64,000 nt of DNA from Byssochlamys sp. IMV 00236 (Eukaryota > Ascomycota > Eurotiomycetes > Eurotiales > Thermoascaceae): assembly GCA_001931875.2 (NCBI GenBank), contig MSJH02000666.1, forward strand, positions 248,001-312,000. The letters run 5' to 3'. The notes beneath the pieces are model-generated. The model worked only from the letters and a program-made list of their open reading frames with translations. It ran no database searches and was not told where the DNA came from. Shown in pieces: positions 11,004-23,361 of this stretch (positions within the stretch are counted from its first letter, which is position 1; each line of letters starts with the position of its first letter). Position numbers and translations under genes: made by a program.

Positions 11004-12560
11004 ATGACAGCCGTAGACGTCCTCATTGTTGGTGCTGGACCGACCGGCCTCGTTTTAGCTGTCGCGCTCACCCGGCTTGGTATCAAAATCCGTATCGTCG
11101 ACAAGCAAAAGACAACAGCAGAGACTTCAAGAGCCATCGTCATCCACAGTCGAACCCTTGAGTTCTACCAGCTTCTGGGCCTCCTAGATGATATACTTCC
11201 ACGCGGGCATCGACTAGAGGTATTGAATCTACGGACTGAAGGTGCACAGTCCGTACGAATTCCGTTTCGTGACGTTGGCGCGGGGTTGACTCGATACCCG
11301 TTCGTATTTATTCAACCTCAGAGCATTCACGAGCCGATTTTGGAAGCCAAGCTGAATTCGCTGGGAGTTTTCGTCGAGCGCTCCGTCGAGTTTCTAGATC
11401 ATATTGACCATGGAACGCACATCACTGCACGTATACGCCCTGTTGACCAAGATGATAGCATAGAGACCGTTGGCCAAGAAGAGAACGGGGAGACTGTCGA
11501 AACAGCGTTCCTCGTTGGCTGCGATGGTGCTCACTCTACAGTTCGTCACGGAGTGCACGTGGACTTCATGGGCAGCCCATACCGGCAGACATTCTTCGTG
11601 GCAGACCTGATCGGCTCAGGACCACCTGTGGATGGCGAAGGTCATTTCAACTTCGGCGGCGGAGAGGACACTATCATGGTTGTTTCATACGAACAGTACC
11701 CAGGCGGGACACACGTGCATGTGCTTGGTGCGGTGGAGAACATGTCTCCGCATGCCCAGTTTGACGATGTCAGACCCATCCTCGAAAAGGAAGTGAAGTT
11801 GACAACACATGAAGTCAAGTGGTTTACCACCTATCGAGTGCACCACCGCGTTGCAGAGCGGTTCAGAAAGGGCAGAGTCTTTATCGCAGGAGATGCAGCA
11901 CATATCCTGAGCCCTCTAGACGGACAAGGGATGAACACGGGCATTTCCGACTCGGTAAACCTTTCCTGGAAACTTGCTTCTGTGGTGAAGGGCAAAGCGG
12001 ACGATTTCCTTCTGGATTCCTATGAGAAGGAGCGAAAACAGTTTGCGGAGAATCTGCTGGACACATCAGACCACATCTTCACAGTGGTGATGGACAAAGG
12101 CTTCGTCAGGACGACCGTCCACGAAGTGTTGTTTAATCTGATGCAACCTTCAGGATCGTACTCCGCACTGCCAAGTTTCTTCTTCCGGACCCTCTCCCAG
12201 ACCGGCCGTAACTACTATGATAGCCCGCTGTCCCAAGCAGAGGGACCCGGAGAAATCAAACCCGGTGATCGATTACCTTACTGCAAGGAGGACGCGACTG
12301 ATAATTACATCAGCCTGGATGCATTACAATGGCGGATTCACATCTACGGAACACCAACAGAGGAATTAAAAGCCTGGTGCCAAGAAAAGAAAGTGAGACT
12401 GGACAATTTCCCTTTCAATGAGGACATGGAAAAGAAGTGTATCGTGCAGGATGACATCTATCTGATCCGACCGGATTCCTTTATCGCTGCTGTTTTCGAG
12501 CAGTCACGAATAGATCTTTTGAACGGCTATTTTACTGCTCGTCATATCCAGCTGTCGTAA
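11004..12560 (+). CDS. FAD-dependent aromatic monooxygenase, PheA/TfdB type
   Basis: Single-exon 518 aa flavoprotein monooxygenase of the phenol/2,4-dichlorophenol hydroxylase branch, which includes many polyketide-tailoring hydroxylases. It would add oxygen to an aromatic substrate using FAD and NAD(P)H. Motifs: VDVLIVGAGPTGLVLAVAL at residues about 4-22 (FAD ADP-binding fold), VGCDGAHSTVRHG (DG motif) at about 170, and FIAGDAAHILSPLDGQGMN (GD motif) at about 300. A thioredoxin-like C-terminal extension, common in the branch, looks short here. I chose the ATG at 11004 because it lies directly before the FAD fold; the frame stays open 22 codons further upstream (to 10938), which would only add an unrelated tail. 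It is unrelated in detail to the other flavoprotein at 5.8 kb. It runs toward the O-GlcNAc transferase gene (convergent). Confidence 0.92.
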   Translation: MTAVDVLIVGAGPTGLVLAVALTRLGIKIRIVDKQKTTAETSRAIVIHSRTLEFYQLLGLLDDILPRGHRLEVLNLRTEGAQSVRIPFRDVGAGLTRYPFVFIQPQSIHEPILEAKLNSLGVFVERSVEFLDHIDHGTHITARIRPVDQDDSIETVGQEENGETVETAFLVGCDGAHSTVRHGVHVDFMGSPYRQTFFVADLIGSGPPVDGEGHFNFGGGEDTIMVVSYEQYPGGTHVHVLGAVENMSPHAQFDDVRPILEKEVKLTTHEVKWFTTYRVHHRVAERFRKGRVFIAGDAAHILSPLDGQGMNTGISDSVNLSWKLASVVKGKADDFLLDSYEKERKQFAENLLDTSDHIFTVVMDKGFVRTTVHEVLFNLMQPSGSYSALPSFFFRTLSQTGRNYYDSPLSQAEGPGEIKPGDRLPYCKEDATDNYISLDALQWRIHIYGTPTEELKAWCQEKKVRLDNFPFNEDMEKKCIVQDDIYLIRPDSFIAAVFEQSRIDLLNGYFTARHIQLS

Positions 12561-13562
12561 GGTGATGAGGACTTTTTCTCTTTTCTTTTCCAAAAGAATT
12601 TTGTTATATTGAATATTCTGTCTTGTGGCAATGTACTTCACATAACAATGTAATGGTTATATGTACTGGGAAATGAAATACATCAAGAACAATACAACTT
12701 GATTCTTTCCCCCCTGAGTGAAATCTATAGAAGACATCATCATATAATAATACAGAGATAAGAACCGGACGAAAGCTGCTAACTTACAGAAAATCATGCT
12801 TTTACAGTGTTTTCCTATTGAGTACACGGAGATCATTATATCATAATAAACAGATGAAAAGTCATTACTCAGTTGCTTTATGGTAAATGCAATGCGGAGA
12901 AAATCCGCGGTCATTAAATTCATCAGGCGTGACAAGTAACTGTTAGCTTTAGCTGTTTCATAGCCGGTTGCTTCTTGATAAAAAGCAAGCAAACCCTAAG
13001 AAGATCCCATGTTGCATGACGCTGAAATGGCACACCAATACAGAAGGGGGAAAAAAAGAAAGAAAAAAAAAAAAAACAAACACAATACAGAAGCGCCTGG
13101 CTGTGCAGCCCCATGGATTTTGTTTTCTGTGTGATAATGCATGCGAAATCCCATGGTGAAATTCTCTCCAAAGAACCGAGTCAGGGCCCAGACGAATTGG
13201 GAAAAAAAAAAAAAAAAAACGAAAGGCTCAGATGCCGTAGAATTGCATATAGCCATATTGACATAGCCACCTCCGTTGGATGGTGTGTCTTGATCACTCC
13301 CAACGCCATGACCTGTCAAATCATATCACCGAGCAATACCAAGATCTCAGATACATGGATCATAGTATACAAGGCTCGAAACATCAAACAAGAAAAAAGA
13401 CTAAGAAATAACATGATACAATTCCTCAACTGACATGAACGGGGAATTGAATATGGGGAAACCGCTGCAAAAAGAAAGAAAAAAAGAGAAAAGAAAAGAA
13501 CAGAAATAATGACAAATGCAGAAAACAAATCGACAAAAGGGTATATATCCCGCCATTGCACG
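12561..13562. other. Convergent intergenic region with A-tracts
   Basis: Shared 3' region of the monooxygenase (plus) and the O-GlcNAc transferase (minus). Contains long A-runs (about 13051-13076 and 13201-13219) that make spurious Lys- or Phe-rich open frames. No gene supported. Confidence 0.6.
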
Positions 13563-16500
13563 TCATAACCAGATATCTCCATCTTCGCCATTGACCCACT
13601 TTTTCCAAACTTTCTCATATGCATCTTCTAAGTCATTGACCCAACGCCTGGTATCGAATAGATTGGCTTGCCATCTGTTCATAAACAGAATCTTTCGAAG
13701 TTCCGTCAACCTGCCTGTGGCCCTTCCTTGACTACCTAGTTGGTAGTGAAGATCGAGACCCAGACGTATAGCTTTATTCTCGTAGTCTTCATCCGATGAA
13801 GCTATCAGATCCGCAGCAGCCTGCTTCCCAATCTCCGAGTCCGGAAGGGCACTGGACAAAATGCTGGATGCCATGCGCGAACACATCTTGTACTTGTATC
13901 GTGGGTAAGTCAGAATGGGTGTTCCGCTCCAGAGTACATCGGCAGCAGTTGTATGTGCGTTGCACTCTGGGGTATCGAGGAAAAGATCGCAAATTTTCGC
14001 ACGCGCAATATGCGTGTTCTTGGGAGCGACATCAGTGAAGATTATCCGAGAGGCAGTCTCTTCACCTGCCCAAGCGATAGCTGTCTCCCTGAGATTCCGT
14101 TCACCAAGATCTGGGAATCGCAATAACCACAGCACTGCGTTAGGAATACGAGCGAGGATGCGCAACCACGTACGGAAAGTAGTGGGTTCGATCTGAAACG
14201 ATAAGTTAGCAACGATCTCATAATATATGAAATAGACCGGAACTCCTTGCCTTATAGAGCTGGTTAAAGTTACCCATGATGATAGTATCATCACTCAGTT
14301 GTGGGAACAGCTCCTTCCGCATCCGCCAGCGCCTCTCTTGCTCTTCGTCCCAAGTCAGACGAGGATCCTTGCAGTCAGGAGCACTCTGCCGATGGTCACA
14401 GCAAAAGAAAGTGTGCTTTGTGTACACTATTCTCTCTGCGTAGACCCAATCCTCGAGCTCCTCGCCATGGTCAACCTCGACCAGACGATCCTCCAGTCGG
14501 GTATCGCGCTTGTGAGGACTCAAAGTCTCACGGGGGATTGAGAGTTCGTCTGCGAGAATGTAGTCGCACCACTCGGCTCCTAATGTGCCCGCAAAGCCCA
14601 TGAAAGACATATGGATCGGTGCTGGACGCGCAGCAAAAACTTCGTTGCGAGCGCCTCGCGTGTAACCGTTCAGATTGACAAGGATATGGATGCCGTCATT
14701 AACAATCTGTTCGACTAGACGCTCTACCGGCCAGCTGCTGGCGTCATAGAAAACGGGGGCTTCACGCTCAATCTGGCGACGATGCACGGAATTGTCACTG
14801 GGTGTGGTAGCATAGCAATATGCCTTGACCCGCGATGGATTGTGGAACCCGAACACTGATTGCATCAGATGAGCAAGAGGATGGTTGTTAAAGTCAGAAG
14901 AGACATATCCAACTTTCAGGTAAGGGTTGGGCGGAGCCGGAGGTCTGTACACTGTGGGAGGTAGCCATGGAGAGCGAAGAGTAGAACACGAGATCCGCAA
15001 ACCGTTGCGTTGCGAGATGTGGCGGACTTGTTTGGCAGAGAGCGGGCAAGTAAATGTATGGAACGGGAGAACAGTCGGAGCATTAGGTGGAGAAAGTCCC
15101 ATGGGGAGCTGTGGCCTCCGATACTTCTCCAGGGGGTATTCCTTTCCATACACATACTTGTCTTGGTACCACTGCCAAGTTATGGCTCTGATGGCACGCT
15201 CGATGAGTCTGACGATCCGGGAGCCTTCCCATTTCTGGCCGGCCCACGCTTTAAGGGTGGAAGCCAAGGATCCTCTCTTGGTAGACAAGAACCTGTCTTC
15301 TCCAATGGCTAGAGACAGCTGCGCACAGAGCTGATCCACCATGGTAGGTGTCAGTAAGCCGCAACCCCATGTCTCACCGTCCTTGAGCTGCCGGTCAACG
15401 ATCTGAACCACCCGCTGGATCCAACCAGAGCCAGTCTCAGCTCCATTGGCGTCGCGAAGCATCCCTTCTTCATCCACGTGCCATCGATCACGGAATCCAT
15501 GGCCATTTGAGATACCGCCGCGACCACCCCAGTTACAAACCGAATTCAGTGCGTTCGCAAGCCCGCATACAGCTTCCGCGAAATCTGGATTGACTCGCAC
15601 GGCTCTCTTGTAATATCCAATAGCGTCATTGACCCTTCCGGAGTCCTTCACGGCGTTTGCCAAATTCGCCAATGCAATATCAAAGTTGTTATCGCACTGG
15701 ACGGCCTGCTCATACATTCTGATCGCTGCCTGGAGCTGGCCAATGTCTTTCAGGAGGCTTCCCAGGTTAGTGTATAAGTGAGCGTGTCGCGAATCCAGGT
15801 TCAAGCCGTAGTTGTAATACGCCAACGCCAGCGAGATTCCACTTCCAGGTATCACACCGGGAACCTCTGGGAGTTGACTCTCAGCGGCAGAGCGTCTAGG
15901 CACTCTGACCAGACCACTCTGTTGAATGCTGGCAAGTAGGATGCCAACATTATTCGCAGTGGATGGACTAGGCTGAAGAGACAGCGAGAGATAGTAGAGA
16001 GCCAATATATCTCGGACGCCACAAGGTGCCCTGGTGGCTCCGGGGGCGGAAAGATTAGCCATCCCATCTTGGTATATCTTTGCCAGCGACAACAGTGAAT
16101 TGCTGGTGGTCGATATAGCCGCCTTTCTTGCCAGACCATCAGGAACATATCTGAAACCCGGAGGGTTGCCGTACGGTCCGAAGATCAGTTTGGCCGTCTG
16201 CAGGGCTCTCTCCGGATACAGCAGAACAGGGGCCTTGGCATCATATAATTCAACGGGCAGGGAGTATCCGTTGCGAGAGCTGTCCGTAAAGGCCGCGAGA
16301 ATCTTCCTGATCAGACTCTGGATGCCATGGCGTCTGCGACCTGATGCGATCAAAATCGCGTCTTCGAATGCTGCTGCTGCACCTGCATTGTCCCCGAGAG
16401 CATAAAGCATGTTTCCTTTCGCGTGGATCAGAGCCAGCATTCGACCGTTGTCGGATCCTGGAATCGCATAGCCACTTGATCCGAAGCCCGCAGAATTCGA

Positions 16501-18669
16501 ATCGCTGGAGCTGTGCTTGAAGTTAGAATACTGATCTGGATCGTTTTCATAATCGAACGCCGCTCGATCGGACGACCCGAGGTCAGATGCCGTGGAGGAC
16601 CGGCTTTCATTGTCGCTCTCGGTTCCACTTGAGTGTTCGTCCGTCTGGAAGTAGTCCCCGTTCTTTGAGACACGGAGTGAGGATTCGACATATTCGATGA
16701 TACTGACAGCTTCCTTGCCCCGATGGTTGCTGCAGAGGAGACCGATAAGATGTTCCACTGCTTCAAAATAACCGGGACGTAATTTGACGGCACGGAACCA
16801 ATGCTGCAATGCCTCTTCGCGGCGATCAAGGGCAAGAAGAGTCGCGGCCAGATTTGAGATTGCTTCAACATGTCTGGGAGATGTGTCCGTTAGTGATTAG
16901 TGTCTTGACAGGGTGGGCATCGGCTTGACTTACGTGGCATCCCTAGCGATGATCCTCGAGTACCATCTCATTGCTTTCTGATAGTCACCCAAACCGTAGG
17001 CCAAGCAGCCTCCCAGGAGCATTCCATCCACCCACTCCCAGCCACTCTCCATGCAGAGATGAGAGAGCATCTCCAGAGCAGACACGGCGCTGGACACGGT
17101 GGAGTTTTCATTGCGGAAACCAGTCGCGAATGGGGACACAGCGGCGCCAGACAATCGTCGAAAGGGGTGGTATCCACTGATGCCGTGAGAATCAGAATTT
17201 CGGTGATGCATTTGACTGAGGAGCGGACGATTAGCCTGTCTGTCATCGAATCCATGGGCCGAATGCAGGCCGTCCATGTGCCGAGAGCCCAGCCCATGCT
17301 GGCTGCGACCATGTAGATCGAATTGCGAGGACGGATAGCTGTTATGGCGCGACAACTCCCCGGCACTGGGCTGGGCCGAAAAATCCAAACCAGGTTGACG
17401 AGGTGGTTTAGGGTAGATGCTCGGTCTTGATAGCCGGTGAGCATAGCCATCAATGCCCGCTTTCGAGGCGCTGTTCCTTCGAGCTTGGTGGAGAGTTGCA
17501 AGAAGGTCCACGTAGACCCCGTGAGCCCATGTCAGGACCTTCTCCTTGAATTCTACATTCCCCGTGCGAGACTTGACGTCTGCTACGGACGTCCTGAAGC
17601 TCAAATCGGGCTGGGTAGCAGACCATGGTACTGTGTTGTTACTGCTCGTCGGGTGGGTAGAGAGGTTGGTATGAGGATCATGGAACGTATCAAAGGATTT
17701 CTGATGAGAACGGCGAGCAGGGTGAGTGCTCTGCAAGACAGGCTCCGGATTGACACCCACCGGAAACTGATTCCAGGCGAATCCAGGATTCGAGAGATTA
17801 CCGCCGGGAAGAGGCGTGGTGTTGAATGATGGTTGGTGTAGGTCGTAAAAGTGAGGGCCACTCAGCCCTGCCTGAGTGGGAAACTGGCCTGTCTGGTGGA
17901 AGCGCGTATCACGGAGAGCGGCTGGACGGTATGGGATGTAGGCTCCATCCGGCCAGTAAGGGCCATAGGGACCAGATCCCGCCGACGCGGTAGGACCTAG
18001 GCATGTCTGGAGCGGGGCGGGATGGACGGTCGGGACGGAGGGCCCATTTTGTAAGTAATATCGCTGGGATGTCTGCACGGGCAGAGTCTGATGCAACATC
18101 GAGTCGACCCCCGGCACGTAATTCACAGAACGAACCCAGGTCGCGCCCGTTGCTCTTTGAAGTCCATCGTCCCGGAGCCCATTCGAGTCGTGCTTATATG
18201 ACGGCGGAAAGCTCATGTGCTGCGCCGACGACGATTGATCCGTGCTCATCGGTTGCCAGTTGTCCGCGGGGAGACCGGTGAGCAGCTGGCCGGATTCGAG
18301 AGAGGAGACCAAGATATGCTTTGTTGCTGGTGGCTGCACGGCCCTATCACCCGGTGTCCCATCGTAGCCCGCCGCGAGGGTCCCATTTGGCGTCTTCCTT
18401 CGCAACGCATGTTCCCCGCTGTTCGTTAGCCTTGAGACATTCGAGTTATTGACCACGTCGTGGCTGTCGGACCGCTGCACCGGGTGTGGGAGCTGCACAC
18501 GTGGTCGCGCGACGAACTGGTAGGAGTGTTTGGGAGGATCGTGGTGAGAGAGAGAGGGTCTCATGGCCGCGTCGTTGGGGTTGTATGGAGTATTCAGGAT
18601 ATCGTAGATTCGGTGGTCAAGGTGATTATGTGGTTGGAGCTGCGGCATTCGAGCAACGGTGGGCAACAT
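13563..18669 (-). CDS. O-GlcNAc transferase-like protein (TPR + OGT catalytic domain)
   Basis: Predicted nucleocytoplasmic UDP-GlcNAc (or UDP-/GDP-sugar) protein glycosyltransferase of the OGT/SPINDLY family (GT41). Exons: complement(13563..14192, 14251..16873, 16934..18669), 4989 nt, 1662 aa. The first ~530 residues are a low-complexity Pro/Ser/His/Gln-rich tail. TPR helices begin near residue 540 (LAYGLGDYQKAMRWY) and include a clean tandem near 950 (LYTNLGSLLKDIGQLQAAI, ALANLANAVKDSGRVNDAI). The catalytic part has GYVSSDFNNHPLAHLM, MSFMGFAGTLGA, GNFNQLYK and HTTAADVLWSGTPIL, the hallmark segments of OGT, including the histidine and lysine positions known to be essential. The second intron (14193..14250) has a GC donor and falls just after the codon of that lysine. 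A second in-frame ATG lies seven codons in (18648). The product is longer than animal OGT (~1040 aa) because of the tail. Confidence 0.92.
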
Positions 18670-19414
18670 CTTTTTCTTCTTTTTTTTCCCTTTTAGACCG
18701 TCTGTCGTCCCCCGGGGACAAACAGATCGATCAGGTCAGTAGAGAGAGAAAATACAAGCGGCTATCGAACAAATCAAGTCCGTTGGCTCTTGCTGTATTG
18801 ATCATCGACAAGCATCCTTGCAGCGTTTCCGACACCGCATCATGGCCTGAGCCAGAACTATATTCGTATATCCGATCGCATTCCCCAGCACTGGAAGAAA
18901 GGAATCGCTGTGCCGTCAGAAGGCCATAGTACCCGGTTGGTTTGCAAGACCAGGACGATTCAAGGGGACTTGGTGGGAAGAAGACGACGATGACAGCTTC
19001 CAGAAAAACGGCGAAATCGTGTCGAATCCCGGGGAGGCAGAAGCGATCATGCAAGGGAGACAGGACAACGAGAAGCAAAAGGAAAGAAAGAGAGCAGAGA
19101 GAGGATGGTCAGAGTTACAGCCACGGTCAGCAGCTCTACGCTCCGCGCAACACCCACTTCGCAGGGCGTTCGGTCGCCAATAACGGAGAGAATGACAGGG
19201 GGAAACAATGCAGTCACCGCTGGCCCGTCAGCTTAACGGGGCGCTGCACCTAAAATTCGACCCTGTGGTGTAGCACAGCAGGACTAGAGACGAGCGACCG
19301 ACGGTCCTGGGTTTTTTTCGTAATCGGAGGACAATGGTCGATGCTTCTTTTTTGCGTGCAACAGTAAAATCTTGGTGGAGTTTCAGCTGGAGGGTCGTTG
19401 GCGGGGAGCGGAGA

Positions 19415-19433
19415 AAGAGAGAGAGAGAGAGAA
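19415..19433. repeat. GA dinucleotide repeat
   Basis: GAGAAAGAGAGAGAGAGAGA-type purine run seen directly, immediately left of the 16-bp palindrome. Confidence 0.8.
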
Positions 19434-19449
19434 TACGGAGTACTCCGTA
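19434..19449. repeat. Perfect 16-bp palindrome TACGGAGTACTCCGTA
   Basis: The two halves are exact reverse complements. Half-copies (TACTCCGTA or ACTCCGTA) recur at 19931, 39495, 44226 and 44566, with a near copy at 40119, all outside proposed coding exons. The function is unknown; it could be a protein-binding site or a short dispersed element. Confidence 0.75.
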
Positions 19450-20907
19450 GTCAGTCAGTAGTAACTAGAAGTAACCAACGAGCAGTCACAGTGGTAACTA
19501 ACTCGACTCGAGTCGTTGGAACGTCAGAGTTAATTATGTATGTATGTTGTGCAGGAATAATTAAGTAAATAAATAAATTTCATCAATCGATTAATTGCAC
19601 GAGAGAAAGCCAGCACGTCCCCACAGAGAAAAAGAATCATCAAGAAGGCGAAGCTCTAGATGAAGTTGGCCTTCTGGGGCGTACCATATAGAAGCGGTGG
19701 AGCCGGTGTGGAAGCGGTTAGACGCCCGGGGGCGTTGAGATGATAATAATATAGGTAAATCGATACTTCGTTAGTTATTACAGTATACGGGAAAGCTGTG
19801 GCTTGCCCATCTGCTCCAGCCCTTGCACGGCGGGAAGACGATCTGGCACCTTCTGTGGGTTGAGTCGTTGACCAACTTGACCATCATCTTTGATCCATGT
19901 CCCTGGCCGCTTTTTTCTATGGAGTCAACTACTCCGTAACCATCAAGTTAACTATGGTAAAAAACCCCCTTGTGAACTTCCCCCATGCCACAGCAACCTA
20001 TGGCAGCGCCAACAACGTCCGGTGGAAACGGGCAGAACGCCAGAGGTCCGCCCGACCCACATTGTGGCAGCCCTCCAGCGGCCAGCAGTGGAGCCACAAG
20101 CAGCGTATCGGCTCCCGCAGGCCGCAGACTGGCCATCGTCGATGTCACCAGCCCGCTTCGTTCGCTGTGCTGATCGGCCTCCAGTCGTTTCTTTGAAGTT
20201 TGAACGCTGCACGCCCTCCTATCACACCCGCTATGGAGACCCCCTCCCAGTCTCTTCTTTCTTTCTTCTTCTTCTTCTTTTTCTGCCCTGGTATGAGGAG
20301 CCCACTCTCGTCGAGTTCCAAAGAAAGAAAAGAAAGAAAAAGAAAAAAGACAAAAAAAAGACAAAAAAAAGACAAAATAGACAAAAAATGTCACAAAGGC
20401 AGGAAACCCCGATACAAAGGGCACAAAAAAAAAAGGAGGAAATGAAGATGGGTTTCGTGAAATCCAGAAAGCGGGTCATGGTCTGGGGGTGGAAAGTGCA
20501 GAATGTTTGACTATCGCCTGGGATTCTATATTTACAACCCCCATCTGGAACGCCAGAGAAGCAACCATCGCAGTCCATCGACCGAACCGTCGTCAAGTCG
20601 CTCCTTTTTTTTGCGACGAGATCGGGATGACGACACGCTTGGTCGACCCCACCAGCGGGTATCTGGATCGCTGTAGATAATAAGTTAACTCGTTTCAATC
20701 GGGTAGCGATCAGCTGGCGAGCTAAAATGCTTTGATGACTGCCTAGAAGTGAAGTATTTAATTTTAATATAATATATAATATCTATCCATATCGCAAAGT
20801 TCTGGGGAATGTATCAGATCTGGTGAAGTCCAATCCATCACGTCGACTAGAATCCTAGATAGGTAGAGAAGACGAAGACTGTACCATAGGTATCGTATCT
20901 ATCTTGT

Positions 20908-20951
20908 TTCTTCTTCTTCTTCTTCTTCTTCTTCTTCTTCTTCTTCTTCTT
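20908..20951. repeat. TTC trinucleotide microsatellite
   Basis: About 14 uninterrupted TTC units. It makes a false poly-Lys/Arg open frame on the minus strand. Confidence 0.95.
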
Positions 20952-22435
20952 TCTCTTCTTCCCTGACAAGCACGGATATGCATCCCGCCTGTCATAAGCC
21001 AATCTCTCTCTCGAGGACCAAACGAGCACCTGATCGTTACAAACGTCGACTCAAAAGAATACAGAGTAGAGTTCATAGCCTCTGTTGCATTCCTCCCGCA
21101 TCCTTGTGTGGAGGGGAACGTGCCAACTGCGAACACTGACACTGATCGATACACGAGGGATGCCAAAGTCCCCAGCGAATAGCATCACTCTCAGCCGTCC
21201 AAGCCACGTATGGTATGAGATTGACGCGACCTTCAACTCAACAGGACCTCACTGACTCATTCCATCAATTTCAAAAGACCCGACTCGCAAGTAAATTACT
21301 CTAGTCTAACCCTCTCATGAACGTTGAACAGGCCAAGTATGACGATTTCATTCGATGTACATACTCTACCATATTTACCGGTAAGGTCAGGCCCCTGACC
21401 ATCCAACTAACACCCCGCATATAATCCCAGACAGGAGAAAAAAAATAGCAAATCACCACTGGTCCCGGGGTTGATCGTCAGACTTTCGATTTGACGATCA
21501 GACCGCACTCGTTGCGTCCTTTTTACGCCAAGAGAGAGCATCCCCCAAAGGCAGAACCTTTTTTTTTTCTCCCCTTGTAGGTGTTCAGTTCAGCCTGCAC
21601 CAATCCATCCATCCTGCTGTGTGACCCCAGCGCGCTGTCCGATCCCGCCCCTTCTGCGCAGGCCCGTGGCGGCACTATCCAACGGACCAGGCGGAGATAG
21701 TAAGATTATAGTACTCTAATCAATAATAACTAACTAGCCTCAGTCTTCATGTGGCTGACGATCTATCTCGTTGCGTTGCTCCATTGCTGTGCCTGTAGCA
21801 CACGCCCCCCTCCAGATCCTGGTCCATAGTTAAGTGGGTACTAGCATTCGTATGGATTGGTATAGATAACTAGCGAGTGAAGAGACCGCTAGATGGTTAT
21901 AGCAAGGTCAAACCGCCACCACGAGGACACGTTCGATTTCCATTTTGGTGCTTCTACTGCCGTCTCAGGTTGTCCTATCTGGGATCTTTCCGTTGATTTT
22001 ACATAGTAGCTGCCTGCCGGGGGAGAGTACGTTAAGTACATGGCTTGAGCTTCTAGCACATAGACTAAGCGGAAGACAACTCGATGTGTCGCGTGGTCAT
22101 TTGTGGATGCTTTTCGTGGATGATATCGAAACACTCTTCTTTCTTCCGCTGTAGAGAATCGACCTTTTTATCTGTTTCAGGTAAGAGATGCAGTACGTAC
22201 TCTACGTTGAATATACATACATACTACAACTCAGGGATGTATACCAATAACTCTGCAATCTTCCCATGGTCCATCCCCCATTTCTTATGATATACTGCTA
22301 GTCTAGTCAACTACATACCTCAGAATGCAACCAACCCTCCAGCTTCACATGGCATGTATCGAATACATATTCATCATATGTACAGCACATGCACGTGCTT
22401 ACTTATTTATCAGGCACCGTCCACTCGACTCAGAG

Positions 22436-22494
22436 TACGTACGTACGTACGTACATACATACATGCATACATCTCTACATACATACATACATAC
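22436..22494. repeat. TACG/TACA tetranucleotide repeat
   Basis: Tandem TACG units grading into TACA units. It creates an artefactual Thr/Tyr/His-rich open frame. Confidence 0.9.
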
Positions 22495-22745
22495 TGCCAC
22501 AGATCCATATGTATCAAATACATAGTACTACTTACTCTCTGTAGCTTTTATCCAACTCATCAACCCACTAACTTATCCCTGCACAGTCGGAAGCTAACCA
22601 ACCAACTCATACATATAGTTATAGATACGCATCCTATTAGTTAGTTAGTTATCCACACTAGAATAAACACCTATTATGACAGTTGTAACTCTAACCAAGC
22701 CAGCAAACAAACACACACACAGCACGGATCCGATCCCTTACTCTG

Positions 22746-22766
22746 TTCTTCTTCTTCTTCTTCTTC
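22746..22766. repeat. TTC microsatellite
   Basis: About seven TTC units in the gene desert. Confidence 0.8.
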
Positions 22767-23151
22767 GCAATCTTCCTTTTCCTTAACGCCTCGCCTCCCT
22801 GTTTGGTATACCACCCTCGCAGCACGCGCGGCAGAAATAAATCCTATCTATACATTCCATTTCCCAAAGTGAAACTAGCAGCAAAAGAGCAAGGTAATAA
22901 TAAGAAATGGTTAGTTAGAGAGTCTATAACCTAGTTATAACCTATTACCTAGCCTTCCATTTTTAACTAACTATAGTAGGGTGCAAAGAAATCTTTACAC
23001 GCAGTGCTGCTGAACAACACATCGCATCGCATGACATGACATAGCTATCGCATCCCATCCTATCCTATCCCATCCATGCAGATCTGGCAAATATTGCATT
23101 TGCCACAGAACTAGTATTATTATTTAGTGGCTGGTAGTTGAGTTGAATGGT

Positions 23152-23174
23152 GATTATTATTATTATTATTATTA
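23152..23174. repeat. ATT trinucleotide microsatellite
   Basis: About seven ATT units, followed by AACTAGT-rich sequence. Confidence 0.85.
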
Positions 23175-23341
23175 ACTAGTGGTTAACTAGTTATATAGGA
23201 ACTAGTTACTATGTAATAATTAGATATAGAGAGAATAGCTAACTAGTTAACTATTAGTTATTACCTAGTCACTGTATTATTCCCTATTTATATAAAACAC
23301 AAACTTAACCCGGCCGGATATATACACATTCTTCTTGTTTA

Positions 23342-23361
23342 TTTCTTTCTTTCTTTCTTTC
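23342..23361. repeat. TTTC tetranucleotide repeat
   Basis: Five TTTC units in the gene desert. Confidence 0.8.

Noticed and set aside
19890..20510. 206-codon frame with a Lys-rich end, and opposite-strand Phe-rich frames
   Set aside because: Caused by A/T tracts and simple repeats; no conserved block.
20847..21166. Poly-Arg and poly-Lys frames
   Set aside because: Direct translation artefacts of the TTC microsatellite.
22325..22644. Tyr/Thr/His-rich frames
   Set aside because: Artefact of the TACG/TACA repeat.
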